Shown here: positions 25,365 through 34,520 of the stretch, piece by piece | Layout: every line of letters begins with the position of its first letter | How positions within the stretch are numbered: position 1 is the stretch's first letter | Source of the DNA: Amoebophilaceae bacterium | GTDB taxonomy: Bacteria; Bacteroidota; Bacteroidia; Cytophagales; Amoebophilaceae | Assembly (NCBI GenBank): GCA_023257955.1 | Contig: JALRAY010000002.1 | Span: 1-42,641, forward strand | DNA length: 42,641 nucleotides | Reading direction: 5' to 3' | Position numbers and translations under genes: made by a program | The notes under the pieces: model-generated | Seen by the model: only the letters and a program-made list of their open reading frames with translations | Told to the model about the DNA's origin: nothing | Databases searched by the model: none

Positions 25365-25806
25365 AGTTTATAATTGAATGTATATATATTTTAGTTTTGT
25401 GTAAATATTATAAGTGTTTAACAAATAGAATAAAACCTTGATGCAACATCTTGTAGCACTTACAACACACACCAAGCTATCAAACTACTACATCTCGTCA
25501 TAACATACGAAAAACGCCCCTTGCGACACCTTAAATAGTTAAGGTCCTCACAAAGTATACGCGCTGGCGTATTTTTTATGAGCTACAAATTTACATAACT
25601 TGCATCGATCAACCTAGCTAAAACCAAATTTTAATAACAACGTCCTTTTGTCATTTTTTTTCTACTTCATGTTTATGGTGAGGGTAGCGCGTAGAAGATT
25701 AAGGAAGTAATGAAGCAGACAGAAGATAAAGTATTCACCTATAGTCACGTTATTTGCCTTGTGGACGATCTATCATTAACGTATTCACTAACGCCTTATA
25801 ACCATC
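25365..25806. other. Gene-free region with two hairpins
   Basis: About 440 bases between divergent genes. No gene is seen. It carries ACCTTAA-ATAG-TTAAGGT (25528-25545) and then a classical terminator-like hairpin (25557-25577). A TTTG (about 25751) followed 20 bases later by TAACGTAT is a weak promoter candidate for the downstream secreted enzyme. Confidence 0.45.
25557..25577 (+). terminator. Rho-independent terminator-like hairpin
   Basis: ATACGC (25557-25562), loop GCTG, GCGTAT (25567-25572), then TTTTT. A perfect six-pair stem with a U tract pointing right. No plus-strand gene precedes it, since the upstream gene is on the minus strand. It would therefore end an unannotated transcript, perhaps a small RNA that also contains the hairpin at 25528-25545, or act as an attenuator. 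Confidence 0.55.
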
Positions 25807-26766
25807 ATGAAAGCCAAAACATTCCTTTTGGGTTTATGTTTCCTGTATGCAAGCACTGATGCACACGCCTGGGGATTCAAGGCCCATAAACATATCAACA
25901 GATGTGCTGTCTTTACATTACCTCCGGAATTATTCATGTTTTACAAGCATTACATAGGTTACATTACCGAACAAGCGGTTAATCCTGATAAACGAAGGTA
26001 TGTAGTAGCAGGCGAAGAAAGTAAACACTTCATAGATCTAGATCATTATGAAACACCTGCACAAAGCTTCCCCAAAGACTGGGATAAGGCTGTAGCGCAA
26101 TACTCAGAAGAAACCATCAGAACACATGGCATCCTGCCTTGGAATATTGCCCATACAAAGCAGATGCTTACCGATGCCTTTAAAACCAAATCATTAGAAA
26201 GAATCCTAAAACTATCTGCAGACCTGGGGCACTACATTGCGGATGCTAATGTCCCCTTACATACTTCTAAAAATTATGATGGACAATTAACCGGTCAAGA
26301 AGGCATCCATGGACTCTGGGAAACGCGCTTACCAGAATTATTCCAAGAAGCATATGATTGCTTTGTTGGGGAAGCTACTTACGTAAAGTATCCTTTAAAA
26401 CGTGCATGGAAGGCGGTATTACAAGCCCATGGGTTAGTAGATACGCTATTGACATTAGAAAAAGCTTTAGGCAAGACTTCCTTACAATTCACCAAGTTCT
26501 GCTTTGAACAAAAAGGAACTACCCTACGTAAAGTCTACTCAAAAGAGTATGCCACTGCCTATCATGAAGCCTTAGCGGGGCAAGTGGAAGAACAAATGCG
26601 AGCTTCTATAAAAATGGTAGGCGATTTCTGGTTGACGTGTTGGATTGATGCAGGCAAACCCAATTTAGATGATCTATTCGTAAAAAATCCCGAAGAAAAA
26701 ATCTTACCAGAAGTAATCACAACTACTGAAAAGCCTTCCTTCCCTGTAAGAACATGTTGCCATTGA
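25807..26766 (+). CDS. Secreted S1/P1 nuclease / zinc PLC-type enzyme
   Basis: A 319-residue exported zinc enzyme of the S1/P1 nuclease-phospholipase C superfamily. The signal peptide ends DAHA, so the mature protein begins Trp-Gly-Phe; the N-terminal Trp is a zinc ligand in this fold. Further ligand motifs are KAHKHINRCAVF, HFIDLDHYE, DLGHYIADANVPLHTS and EGIHGLWETRLPEL, giving the His/Asp set for a trinuclear zinc site. The form is that of Bacteroidota proteins annotated either as S1/P1 nuclease or as zinc-dependent phospholipase C. It is exported to the periplasm or beyond and could scavenge nucleotides or phosphate or act on host lipid; the sequence does not decide. The C-terminus ends in Cys-Cys-His. 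Confidence 0.88.
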   Translation: MKAKTFLLGLCFLYASTDAHAWGFKAHKHINRCAVFTLPPELFMFYKHYIGYITEQAVNPDKRRYVVAGEESKHFIDLDHYETPAQSFPKDWDKAVAQYSEETIRTHGILPWNIAHTKQMLTDAFKTKSLERILKLSADLGHYIADANVPLHTSKNYDGQLTGQEGIHGLWETRLPELFQEAYDCFVGEATYVKYPLKRAWKAVLQAHGLVDTLLTLEKALGKTSLQFTKFCFEQKGTTLRKVYSKEYATAYHEALAGQVEEQMRASIKMVGDFWLTCWIDAGKPNLDDLFVKNPEEKILPEVITTTEKPSFPVRTCCH

Positions 26767-26957
26767 GGTATACAAGCTCCTTTTGCCACATATACCTTAA
26801 CCTGGATTATGGATAAAAGTATACAAAGGGGATTGGATGGGGTTAGCAAAACGGTCATTATGTTAATTATGCGTAATTGCATTTCCCTGTACAAAGTCCT
26901 ACAAAGGAGCTGCTATTGCTTGAGCCTCAGCTTGCGGTTAATCTCCCCTATTGCGAC

Positions 26958-27143
26958 TTATTCTACATTCTCTATGATTTTCCCCATCCCTTTATCCCGC
27001 AAGGCTGTGTACTGCTTATGCATACAATCGAACTGATGGGCAATAATTTTTTGCAATCTTTTTTTGTTTTTGTCATCTATTAACATTCCTAGGCCAACGC
27101 CTGTTACTGCGCCTAGCAGGAATGTGCACATATTTTTTGTCAT
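26958..27143 (-). CDS. Small YtxH-like membrane protein
   Basis: A 61-residue protein from the ATG at 27143 (MTKNMCTFLLGAVTGVG, then LGMLIDDKNKKRLQKI). One Gly-rich hydrophobic helix is followed by a basic, helical cytoplasmic tail, the plan of YtxH-type stress/envelope proteins. An upstream in-frame start at 27209 would add 22 residues that do not look like a signal, so the shorter form is chosen. It lies between the S1/P1-type gene (convergent) and the barrel protein. The similarity is weak because the protein is short. Confidence 0.6.
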   Translation of the reverse strand: MTKNMCTFLLGAVTGVGLGMLIDDKNKKRLQKIIAHQFDCMHKQYTALRDKGMGKIIENVE

Positions 27144-27267
27144 AAGTATAAAATTTAAAAGGTGATACCATTGTTGCTTCACGCTCTTCCCTCCTTCCGC
27201 TTCTACCACAAGTTAAAAAACAGACGCTGAACTACCATCGTATTATGCTTGAGAAAGTATTATGCAC

Positions 27268-28395
27268 CTACAGCTTATTTTCCCGATCAAGTAACTTAAA
27301 GGCAAGGTTATAGCGAAGATAAAGACCTGCTTCATGTTCTAGCAACCGATGCCTTAGATCATAGTATGGATCCACATGTACTACGAATGTTAACGCATCG
27401 GTGAGATGATAGGTGCCAGTGATGTGTAGAAAAATAAGATGCCTATATAAATCTTGCGGTGTTGTTAGGTACTCCGTGCCCGCATGCGTTTGATACAGTG
27501 GATGGCCTAAGTTTTCGGAAGTAAAGCCATATGCATACCAATAACTGATTTGCAACGTCAACCAAGCGGCGTCACAAGTAACTTCTCCATACAGTCCATG
27601 GCCCTTTTGCATAGGACGTTTAGGCTTTTTTACATACTGATTCGCTACATAATACATGGCTAAGGAGCAATCTCGCAAAAAGCTACGTTCCCCAATATGG
27701 AAGTTCATACGCCCCCCTACGGCCCCCATCCATAAGCTATAATCTTTAATAACAATCCCTTGCCCACCTCGGTGATACAAAAGCACTTGAAGCGGGAGCT
27801 GTATGGTAAATCCATCCCCCTTAGCCAATAACTGCTCGCAGGAAAACCCGGCTAATAACTCTTCAGGGATATTGTTTCTTGTATCCAATAACGTTAGCCA
27901 ATGCAACCAAAGATCTACAAAAGTGGTTTTACTAGTATGATGTATGCGCAGCCCTGTTTCTGGCGCCTGAGTTAAGATTCTTTCCGTATCACACAAAGGC
28001 CTTAAAAGCCGATGTTGATCCATACCATCTAAGGTTCCTAGCAGCAAAGCAGTGGCCCCGCTTTGGTATTGCAATGTAAAAGCAGGGGAGAGTGGAGAAA
28101 AGAACTTCGGTGAGGCCCAATCCTGTTGTAACCATAACCCTAGCTTAGTGATTACGCCAGAGGAAGTAGCATATTTTAAATGAGGATGCAGTTGATAGCC
28201 CGCTAACGTATGGCCTGCTAAATAAGGCCCAAAGTATTCATTATTCTTAAGAAAGCTAAGGGTATTGCAATCTACAAACAGGGATTCACGCGTGGGAGAT
28301 AGTGCTTGCACTTCCTCATTATCCACACTACTCCAGCCCGTAGCTACGAGCGATAGGGTAATGATACAAAGAAACAGTCTTGGATATGCACGCAT
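27268..28395 (-). CDS. Probable outer-membrane beta-barrel protein
   Basis: A 375-residue exported protein. The signal peptide (RLFLCIITLSLVATGWSS) is followed by alternating hydrophobic/polar strands rich in Tyr, Trp and Leu: YFGPYLAGHTLAGYQL, YATSSGVITKLGLWLQQ, LQISYWYAYGF, ALTFVVHVDPYYDLR, GLYLRYNLAFKLL. This pattern is typical of a beta barrel. It lacks a terminal Phe. No named family is recognised. It starts nine bases after the end of the DoxX-like gene on the same strand, so it forms a unit with that gene and DUF1599. Confidence 0.65.
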   Translation of the reverse strand: MRAYPRLFLCIITLSLVATGWSSVDNEEVQALSPTRESLFVDCNTLSFLKNNEYFGPYLAGHTLAGYQLHPHLKYATSSGVITKLGLWLQQDWASPKFFSPLSPAFTLQYQSGATALLLGTLDGMDQHRLLRPLCDTERILTQAPETGLRIHHTSKTTFVDLWLHWLTLLDTRNNIPEELLAGFSCEQLLAKGDGFTIQLPLQVLLYHRGGQGIVIKDYSLWMGAVGGRMNFHIGERSFLRDCSLAMYYVANQYVKKPKRPMQKGHGLYGEVTCDAAWLTLQISYWYAYGFTSENLGHPLYQTHAGTEYLTTPQDLYRHLIFLHITGTYHLTDALTFVVHVDPYYDLRHRLLEHEAGLYLRYNLAFKLLDRENKL

Positions 28396-28404
28396 GCCGA
28401 AAAA

Positions 28405-28860
28405 TTATGCTAGAGATGAATAAGTCCATATCAACCAGGTAAGCAGTACCAGCAATACAATATTTTTGATGAATGATTGTACAGGGGTAAGGGGTATAGC
28501 GTCACTCAAACAGCCACAGCTATCCATCTCTGTCTTCCAGATGGTATACCCTGTAAGAAAAGTAAAAAAAACCGTCAAGCCTAGCAAAGCTAAGAGTACG
28601 CACATGGTGTAGCAGCTGCATACCAGCATGACGCCCAAAACTATCTCTAGCACACATACAGCAATCGCTATATGAAAAGTATAAGGCATCAACCGGAAGA
28701 ACATGGTATGTATATCCTGCGCAAAGGATCTCAAATAGACTGCTACTTTCCAAGAGAAATCCACAGGCGCACGGAGCTTCATAACGCCAGAGAATACAAA
28801 GAAGAAACCTATCATTAGGCAAGTCAGATGCAGTATAGTGGGGAAATATTGTGCTACCAT
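28405..28860 (-). CDS. DoxX/MauE-like membrane protein (BT_3928 type)
   Basis: A 151-residue inner-membrane protein with four hydrophobic segments. The start HLTCLMIGFFFVFSGVMKL and the later SCGCLSDAIPLTPVQSFIKN match the DoxX/MauE-like proteins of Bacteroidota that sit beside DUF1599 genes. The CxC pair may be redox-active, as in MauE/VKOR-like relatives, but this is inference. It lies three bases after the DUF1599 stop and nine before the barrel gene: a tight three-gene unit. Confidence 0.82.
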   Translation of the reverse strand: MVAQYFPTILHLTCLMIGFFFVFSGVMKLRAPVDFSWKVAVYLRSFAQDIHTMFFRLMPYTFHIAIAVCVLEIVLGVMLVCSCYTMCVLLALLGLTVFFTFLTGYTIWKTEMDSCGCLSDAIPLTPVQSFIKNIVLLVLLTWLIWTYSSLA

Positions 28861-28863
28861 GGT

Positions 28864-29394
28864 TTATAGTTTCATTAATGCGAAGGCCGCATAATTGATG
28901 ATATCTTGATAGTTAGCAGCTACGCCTTCAGAAATTAATGTTTTACCCTCATTATCCTCTATGCGCTTAATGCGTAAGAGCTTCATCAAAATAATATCAA
29001 CCAAAGAACTGAGACGCATCTCGCGCCATGCTTCGCCATAATCACTATTTTTGGCATCCTTGAGTGCTTTCGTCCTCTGTGTGGCAGCCTCGAATAAAGG
29101 CGCTACGTCTTCATACGGCATCTCTAAAGCGGCGTCAGTAGATAAGTCTAATTGTATTAATGCTATCAAGGCATAGTTAATGATTCCTATGAGCTCCACA
29201 TCGATACCTTCTGCTATTTTTTGCTGCGCAGTTTGTTGTATAGTTCTAATCCGCTGCGCCTTTATCATTATCTGATCGGTAATAGAGGGTAACTGCAGAA
29301 TACGCCACGCTGTTCCGTAGTCGCGGGTTTTCTTTTCGAAGATCTCCCTGCAGGTATGGATGACGTCATCGTACGAAGGGTATGATTGATTCAT
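28864..29394 (-). CDS. DUF1599 domain protein
   Basis: A 176-residue cytoplasmic protein made of two copies of the same half. The first is TCREIFEKKTRDYGTAWRIL to GIINYALIALIQL; the second is ALKDAKNSDYGEAWREM to DIINYAAFALMKL. Both share the DYGxAWR and INYAxxAL patterns of DUF1599, a Bacteroidota protein family of unknown function often found upstream of a DoxX-like gene, as here. All-helical, no signal. It is the first gene of a three-gene unit. Confidence 0.9.
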   Translation of the reverse strand: MNQSYPSYDDVIHTCREIFEKKTRDYGTAWRILQLPSITDQIMIKAQRIRTIQQTAQQKIAEGIDVELIGIINYALIALIQLDLSTDAALEMPYEDVAPLFEAATQRTKALKDAKNSDYGEAWREMRLSSLVDIILMKLLRIKRIEDNEGKTLISEGVAANYQDIINYAAFALMKL

Positions 29395-29827
29395 AAACTT
29401 GATAAGTGTTAAATAATTTTAGGGAAAAATGCTAGTACCATCCTCCCTATGCTTAATAGGTCCCCAATCTAATTGAATTTAGCATCAGGATCTAATGCAA
29501 CGCTCAGGGTGGCTACATGGGGAGATGTTAAGCTTATGGCTAGTGGGGTAATTAAACATGGTATGCTAGTGAGACAGGGGGTAGGGTAACTCATATCCAT
29601 TTTACACAGCATCTAGCTTTGTGCTACTACTTAGATTTAAGGCTCTATATGAAGGTAACTTACGTAAATAACGTCACCATTAAGCAGATCCCATAAAACA
29701 GCTAGAAGAAACAGCCTCAGCAAGCGAGAGACTGCCCTTGCTGAGCAAAAAAGCCGTACATTAAGGAGTAGGATAATGACATATTAGCTTCAAAGCACAG
29801 TTCCATTGCAATGTTGATCAAGGTTAT
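29395..29827. other. Gene-free region with a strong hairpin
   Basis: About 430 bases without a convincing gene. CTCAGCAAG (29716-29724) pairs perfectly with CTTGCTGAG (29737-29745) around a 12-base loop, followed on the plus side by CAAAAAA. It lies beyond the 3' end of the toxin/immunity-like pair and could end that minus-strand transcript, although the T run there is poor. The rest holds only short frames with no recognised content. Confidence 0.5.
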
Positions 29828-30271
29828 TTAATGCGTAAGACATGCGCTTCTTCTGCTATTTACTGCCATACTTGATTTCCTGGTTTTGACTACCACAGGC
29901 CTCTTAGTATACCTGCTTTCTAGTGCTTCTAAGCATGCTTGGGCTAGAGGAGCTATGGCACCCCATTCTGGTCTTCTGATAACTTCAAAATCTGTTAATT
30001 CTTTGGCTTTCTCAAAAAAAGCACTTAAGGATACATCTAATTGCTTGAAACCATCTAAGGCCTCTGCTGAAATCATCTCTTCTGCTTGGCAATGATGCAA
30101 GAAGTCATCTAGCCTCATATCGTCATAAAGGTATACCATAATAGCTTGTAAAAAGTTGCTATACATCGTATACAATTGACTAAACTCATAGTTTTTAAAG
30201 CTGCCAACAGGATATGCTAGGTCTTTAATACCTACTTTAATATTTCTTATCCAAATGCTAGTTGCTATCAT
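29828..30271 (-). CDS. Hypothetical protein, possible immunity partner
   Basis: A 147-residue, mostly helical, acidic protein with no signal or membrane helix (for example YDDMRLDDFLHHCQAEEMIS and PLAQACLEALESRYTK), ending in a basic Ser/Arg tail. No family is recognised. Its ATG overlaps the stop of the preceding toxin-like gene (ATGA), the close coupling typical of toxin/immunity pairs. Two tandem TACCTTTG boxes lie 25-42 bases upstream, inside the 3' end of that gene, and a TTTG stands 18 bases before the nearer one, so it may have its own promoter. The immunity role is inferred from context only. Confidence 0.6.
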   Translation of the reverse strand: MIATSIWIRNIKVGIKDLAYPVGSFKNYEFSQLYTMYSNFLQAIMVYLYDDMRLDDFLHHCQAEEMISAEALDGFKQLDVSLSAFFEKAKELTDFEVIRRPEWGAIAPLAQACLEALESRYTKRPVVVKTRKSSMAVNSRRSACLTH

Positions 30272-30579
30272 AATGCATTAATAGTTATAGTTCTAACAAA
30301 GGTAACAAAGGTAACAACGTTACAAACATGTTTTTGAGGTATATGAATATCTTTTCTATTATCAAGTTCATCGAGATATACCCATGTTCCGCTTTTTGTC
30401 AAACACTTACCGTCTTTCCATCTTTGAAAGTATGGAACTTTTTGCCCCAATGGTGCCCTAGGATCTATATTGGCATTACTAAAACGAAGGTAATCTCCTA
30501 CATTGGCAGGATTTACATACTTTGTACCTAGGCCTTTTTTAGTAGTTTGCAGGATCCAATTTTCAGGTATATTTTTCAT
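30268..30579 (-). CDS. Toxin-like C-terminal domain, stand-alone
   Basis: A 103-residue cytoplasmic protein. Its pattern GLGTKYVNPANVGDYLRFSN, PLGQKVPYFQRWKDGKCL and the closing HIPQ resembles the small nuclease-like tips found at the C-termini of Rhs/CdiA-type polymorphic toxins (NPNNPGxxVRxMPGNP...PYVxxxKxGxxLD...HIP). No delivery domain precedes it: an in-frame stop lies a few codons upstream. The last 15 residues are coded in part by two 9-bp repeats (30297-30314) and look unrelated to the domain. The family match is from memory of the pattern, not a search; the activity is unproven. Confidence 0.55.
   Translation of the reverse strand: MKNIPENWILQTTKKGLGTKYVNPANVGDYLRFSNANIDPRAPLGQKVPYFQRWKDGKCLTKSGTWVYLDELDNRKDIHIPQKHVCNVVTFVTFVRTITINAL
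30297..30326 (-). promoter_or_regulatory. Possible internal promoter, tandem -7 boxes
   Basis: On the minus strand, TTTG (30323-30326) is followed 18 bases later by TACCTTTG (30297-30304), which fits the Bacteroidota TTTG / TAnnTTTG promoter with slightly short spacing. A second TACCTTTG (30306-30313) comes from a 9-bp tandem repeat. The predicted start is about 15-20 bases before the ATG of the immunity-like gene. This would let the second gene be expressed separately. Confidence 0.4.
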
Positions 30580-31258
30580 ACAATTAGCTAGGTTTTACTG
30601 TGCTTAATTGTCCTACTACCACTTTAACTTTCTGCTATCTTGTTATCAATTATCTGCTTAAATACAAATAGCAATAACGCTGCCTCACGAATTAAGTTAC
30701 GCAATTATTTCTGCTTGTAGTTATGAGGACAACTTTTGAGTGCAGAGAGATACTTATTAATCATTAAGCAGTGTCACAAATTTTTCCTTGTTGAATGTAA
30801 GCAAAGCGATGCTCCAAACCATGCGCTGATGATTTAGGTTATCCTAGCGTCACACCGCATAAAGTCGTAAAGCATACCAATGCTTTCGATCTTCTATACA
30901 AATCAATCGCATTATCAGGTTTTGTACCATACATGTTACATGCAGTACATAGCATCATGTAACCAAACAATCATACAAGCATTAGAGAAGGAAGTATAAA
31001 AAAACGCTATGGAGCTTTTATATTTGCTGTACTAAGATTAACAAAAAAGAAATAGAGCAACACCTAGGCAAGCATGTCAGTACAATCCCCAAGAACTACA
31101 AGGAGAATTTATCAGGAATAGAACTGCCTTACCAATGGCAAAAATCAGAGGCCTGTAATAGCATACATACTAAAGTACTCACATCCTATATCATAAAATA
31201 GAGCATTAGCATATATACTTCTCCAACTACATTCTATAGCCAACTACATATAAGAAAT
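30580..31258. other. Gene-poor region with decayed coding traces
   Basis: About 680 bases with no intact gene. Two plus-strand stretches read like protein without a usable start. One is about 30798-30962 (SVTPHKVVKHTNAFDLLYKS). The other is about 31007-31200 (KEIEQHLGKHVSTIPKNYKE, then LSGIELPYQWQKSEACN). They may be remains of one or two genes, but no family is recognised. The last 60 bases should contain the pdhB promoter. Confidence 0.35.
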
Positions 31259-32236
31259 ATGAAAAAAATCACTTTTAGACAAGCCTTGCAAGAAGCGATG
31301 ACAGAAGAAATGCGCAGAGATAGCGACGTATTTTTGATGGGCGAAGAAGTAGCTGAATATAATGGAGCTTACAAAGTAAGCCAAGGCATGTTGCAAGAAT
31401 TTGGCCCCGAACGGGTGATAGATACTCCCATTTCAGAGCTAGGCTTTGCAGGCCTAGGCATAGGCGCTGCTATGAATGGCCTGAAACCTATCATTGAGTT
31501 TATGACATTCAATTTCTCTTTGGTAGCTATTGACCAAGTGATTAACTCGGCAGCTAAAATGTTATACATGTCGGGAGGCCAATTTCCCGTGCCTATTGTC
31601 TTTCGCGGACCTACCGGTAACGCAGGCATGCTGAGTGCACAACATTCTCAAAACTTTGAAAACTGGTATGCCAATTGCCCTGGCTTAAAAGTTATCATCC
31701 CCTCCAATCCATATGATGCCAAAGGATTACTAAAAGCCGCTATCCGCGATCCAGACCCTGTGATTTTTATGGAGTCTGAGTTGATGTATGGTGATCAAGG
31801 TGAAATTCCTGAAGAAGAATATGTACTTCCCATTGGTAAAGCCAACATCGTGCAAGCGGGCAAGGATGTGACTTTAGTTACATTTGGCAAAATGACAAAT
31901 ATAGCACTAGAGACTATTCAAATGCTTCATCAAGAAGGAGTGGAAGTGGAAGTGATTGATATGCAAACGGTACGCCCGTTAGATATAGCTACAGTAATTA
32001 CTTCTGTAAAGAAAACCAATCGGCTTGTGATCGTAGAAGAAGCATGGCCTTTAGGATCTATTGCTTCCGAAATTACCTATCAAGTGCAAAAACACGCATT
32101 CGATTACTTAGATGCCCCTATCCTAAAAGTCAATAATACAGACACCCCCCTCCCCTACGCACCTACGCTCATTCAAGAAATACTTCCCAATCCAGATAAA
32201 ATTATCCAAGCTATTAAGACAGTATTCTATACCTAA
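31259..32236 (+). CDS. pdhB: Pyruvate dehydrogenase E1 beta subunit
   Basis: A 325-residue E1 beta subunit that, with E1 alpha, binds thiamine diphosphate and decarboxylates pyruvate in the PDH complex. Conserved parts are TFRQALQEAMTEEM, FLMGEEVAEYNGAYKVS (with the cofactor-contacting Glu), DTPISELGFAGLGIGAA, the central FRGPTGNAGMLSAQHSQ and the C-terminal transketolase domain IDMQTVRPLD and VEEAWPLGSIASEI. The length is standard. No E1 alpha, E2 or E3 gene is adjacent. It is convergent with 16S rRNA. Confidence 0.96.
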   Translation: MKKITFRQALQEAMTEEMRRDSDVFLMGEEVAEYNGAYKVSQGMLQEFGPERVIDTPISELGFAGLGIGAAMNGLKPIIEFMTFNFSLVAIDQVINSAAKMLYMSGGQFPVPIVFRGPTGNAGMLSAQHSQNFENWYANCPGLKVIIPSNPYDAKGLLKAAIRDPDPVIFMESELMYGDQGEIPEEEYVLPIGKANIVQAGKDVTLVTFGKMTNIALETIQMLHQEGVEVEVIDMQTVRPLDIATVITSVKKTNRLVIVEEAWPLGSIASEITYQVQKHAFDYLDAPILKVNNTDTPLPYAPTLIQEILPNPDKIIQAIKTVFYT

Positions 32237-32273
32237 GCGCAGTAGTGTTGCTGTGAGTACATAAAGAAGAATG

Positions 32274-32295
32274 CTATGCTTTTGATGAAGCATAG
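32274..32295 (+). terminator. Hairpin after pdhB
   Basis: CTATGCTT (32274-32281), loop TTGATG, AAGCATAG (32288-32295): a perfect eight-pair stem 37 bases after the pdhB stop. The following bases (TACTTATCT) form only a weak U tract, so it is a possible terminator or 3'-end stabiliser. Confidence 0.4.
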
Positions 32296-32440
32296 TACTT
32301 ATCTATACGACCAAATAAGAGGATGCCGGTATTATTGTATGTAAAAAGTAAAAGAAAGAACTAGGGGAAGAGAAAAGAGATAAAAAAGAAGGAAATAAAA
32401 AATGATGCAGCGGCAAGAGAGAAAGCTTTTTACTACTCTT

Positions 32441-33962
<1,522 letters not shown>

Positions 33963-34520
33963 AGTATATGTGTGTCCTCAAAGGACATTTTTGGAGTAAA
34001 GCTATTCTCTTTTTGAATAAACTTACCTACTGCATCAATATTTCAAATATCATTTAGCTTTGAGAAAAGACAACACCTTTTCCAAAGACATGTCACAAAG
34101 ATACAAGCATTTAGTAGTTACTCCAAATCCATTGATATTTTTTATCTCAAAGTTTATACACTTCTTCTCTGAATCGAGGCTCTTTGCATCTCTCTTTGCG
34201 CAAAGCACTCAAAATCGCCCGCCATGGCTGAGCGCCTTGCTATGTAGAAAAGCAAGGCTTGCTGCTTACAATATAAGCCAGCTACCTTCTTCTATTAGCC
34301 TATTAGCTAGAGCATATAGGAGAGTTACTCCATTTCGGGTACCTCTGCTTTGCATAGTTAATCACGACCGCAATGGCTCTTCAGCTGAAGTTGAGGGGCA
34401 ACTTATTGCGACGAGAAGTCGAATTTTACCTAAAGCACTGTTATGATTTAAATTGTATAGAGAACTATATCAAACCTTATATTGCATCTGTAAATATTGT
34501 ACACCATATTACTCTACCCC
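33963..34520. other. 16S leader and gap before the helicase gene
   Basis: About 560 bases. The part next to the 16S gene is its leader: promoter at 34096-34127, then about 125 bases. The leader contains the hairpin TGTCCT-CAA-AGGACA (33973-33987), possibly a processing site. A 128-codon frame on the plus strand (34060-34446) runs through the promoter and shows no protein family, so it is not called. The right side should hold the helicase promoter, but no clear box is seen. Confidence 0.6.
34096..34127 (-). promoter_or_regulatory. 16S rRNA promoter (TTTG / TATCTTTG)
   Basis: On the minus strand, TTTG (34124-34127) is followed after 20 bases by TATCTTTG (34096-34103). Both elements match the Bacteroidota primary-sigma consensus (TTTG at -33, TAnnTTTG at -7). 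The predicted start is near 34089, about 125 bases upstream of the mature 16S 5' end. It is the clearest promoter in the window. Confidence 0.75.

Noticed and set aside
34060..34446. 128-codon plus-strand frame between the 16S and helicase genes
   Set aside because: It runs antisense through the 16S promoter and leader and has no recognisable protein content.
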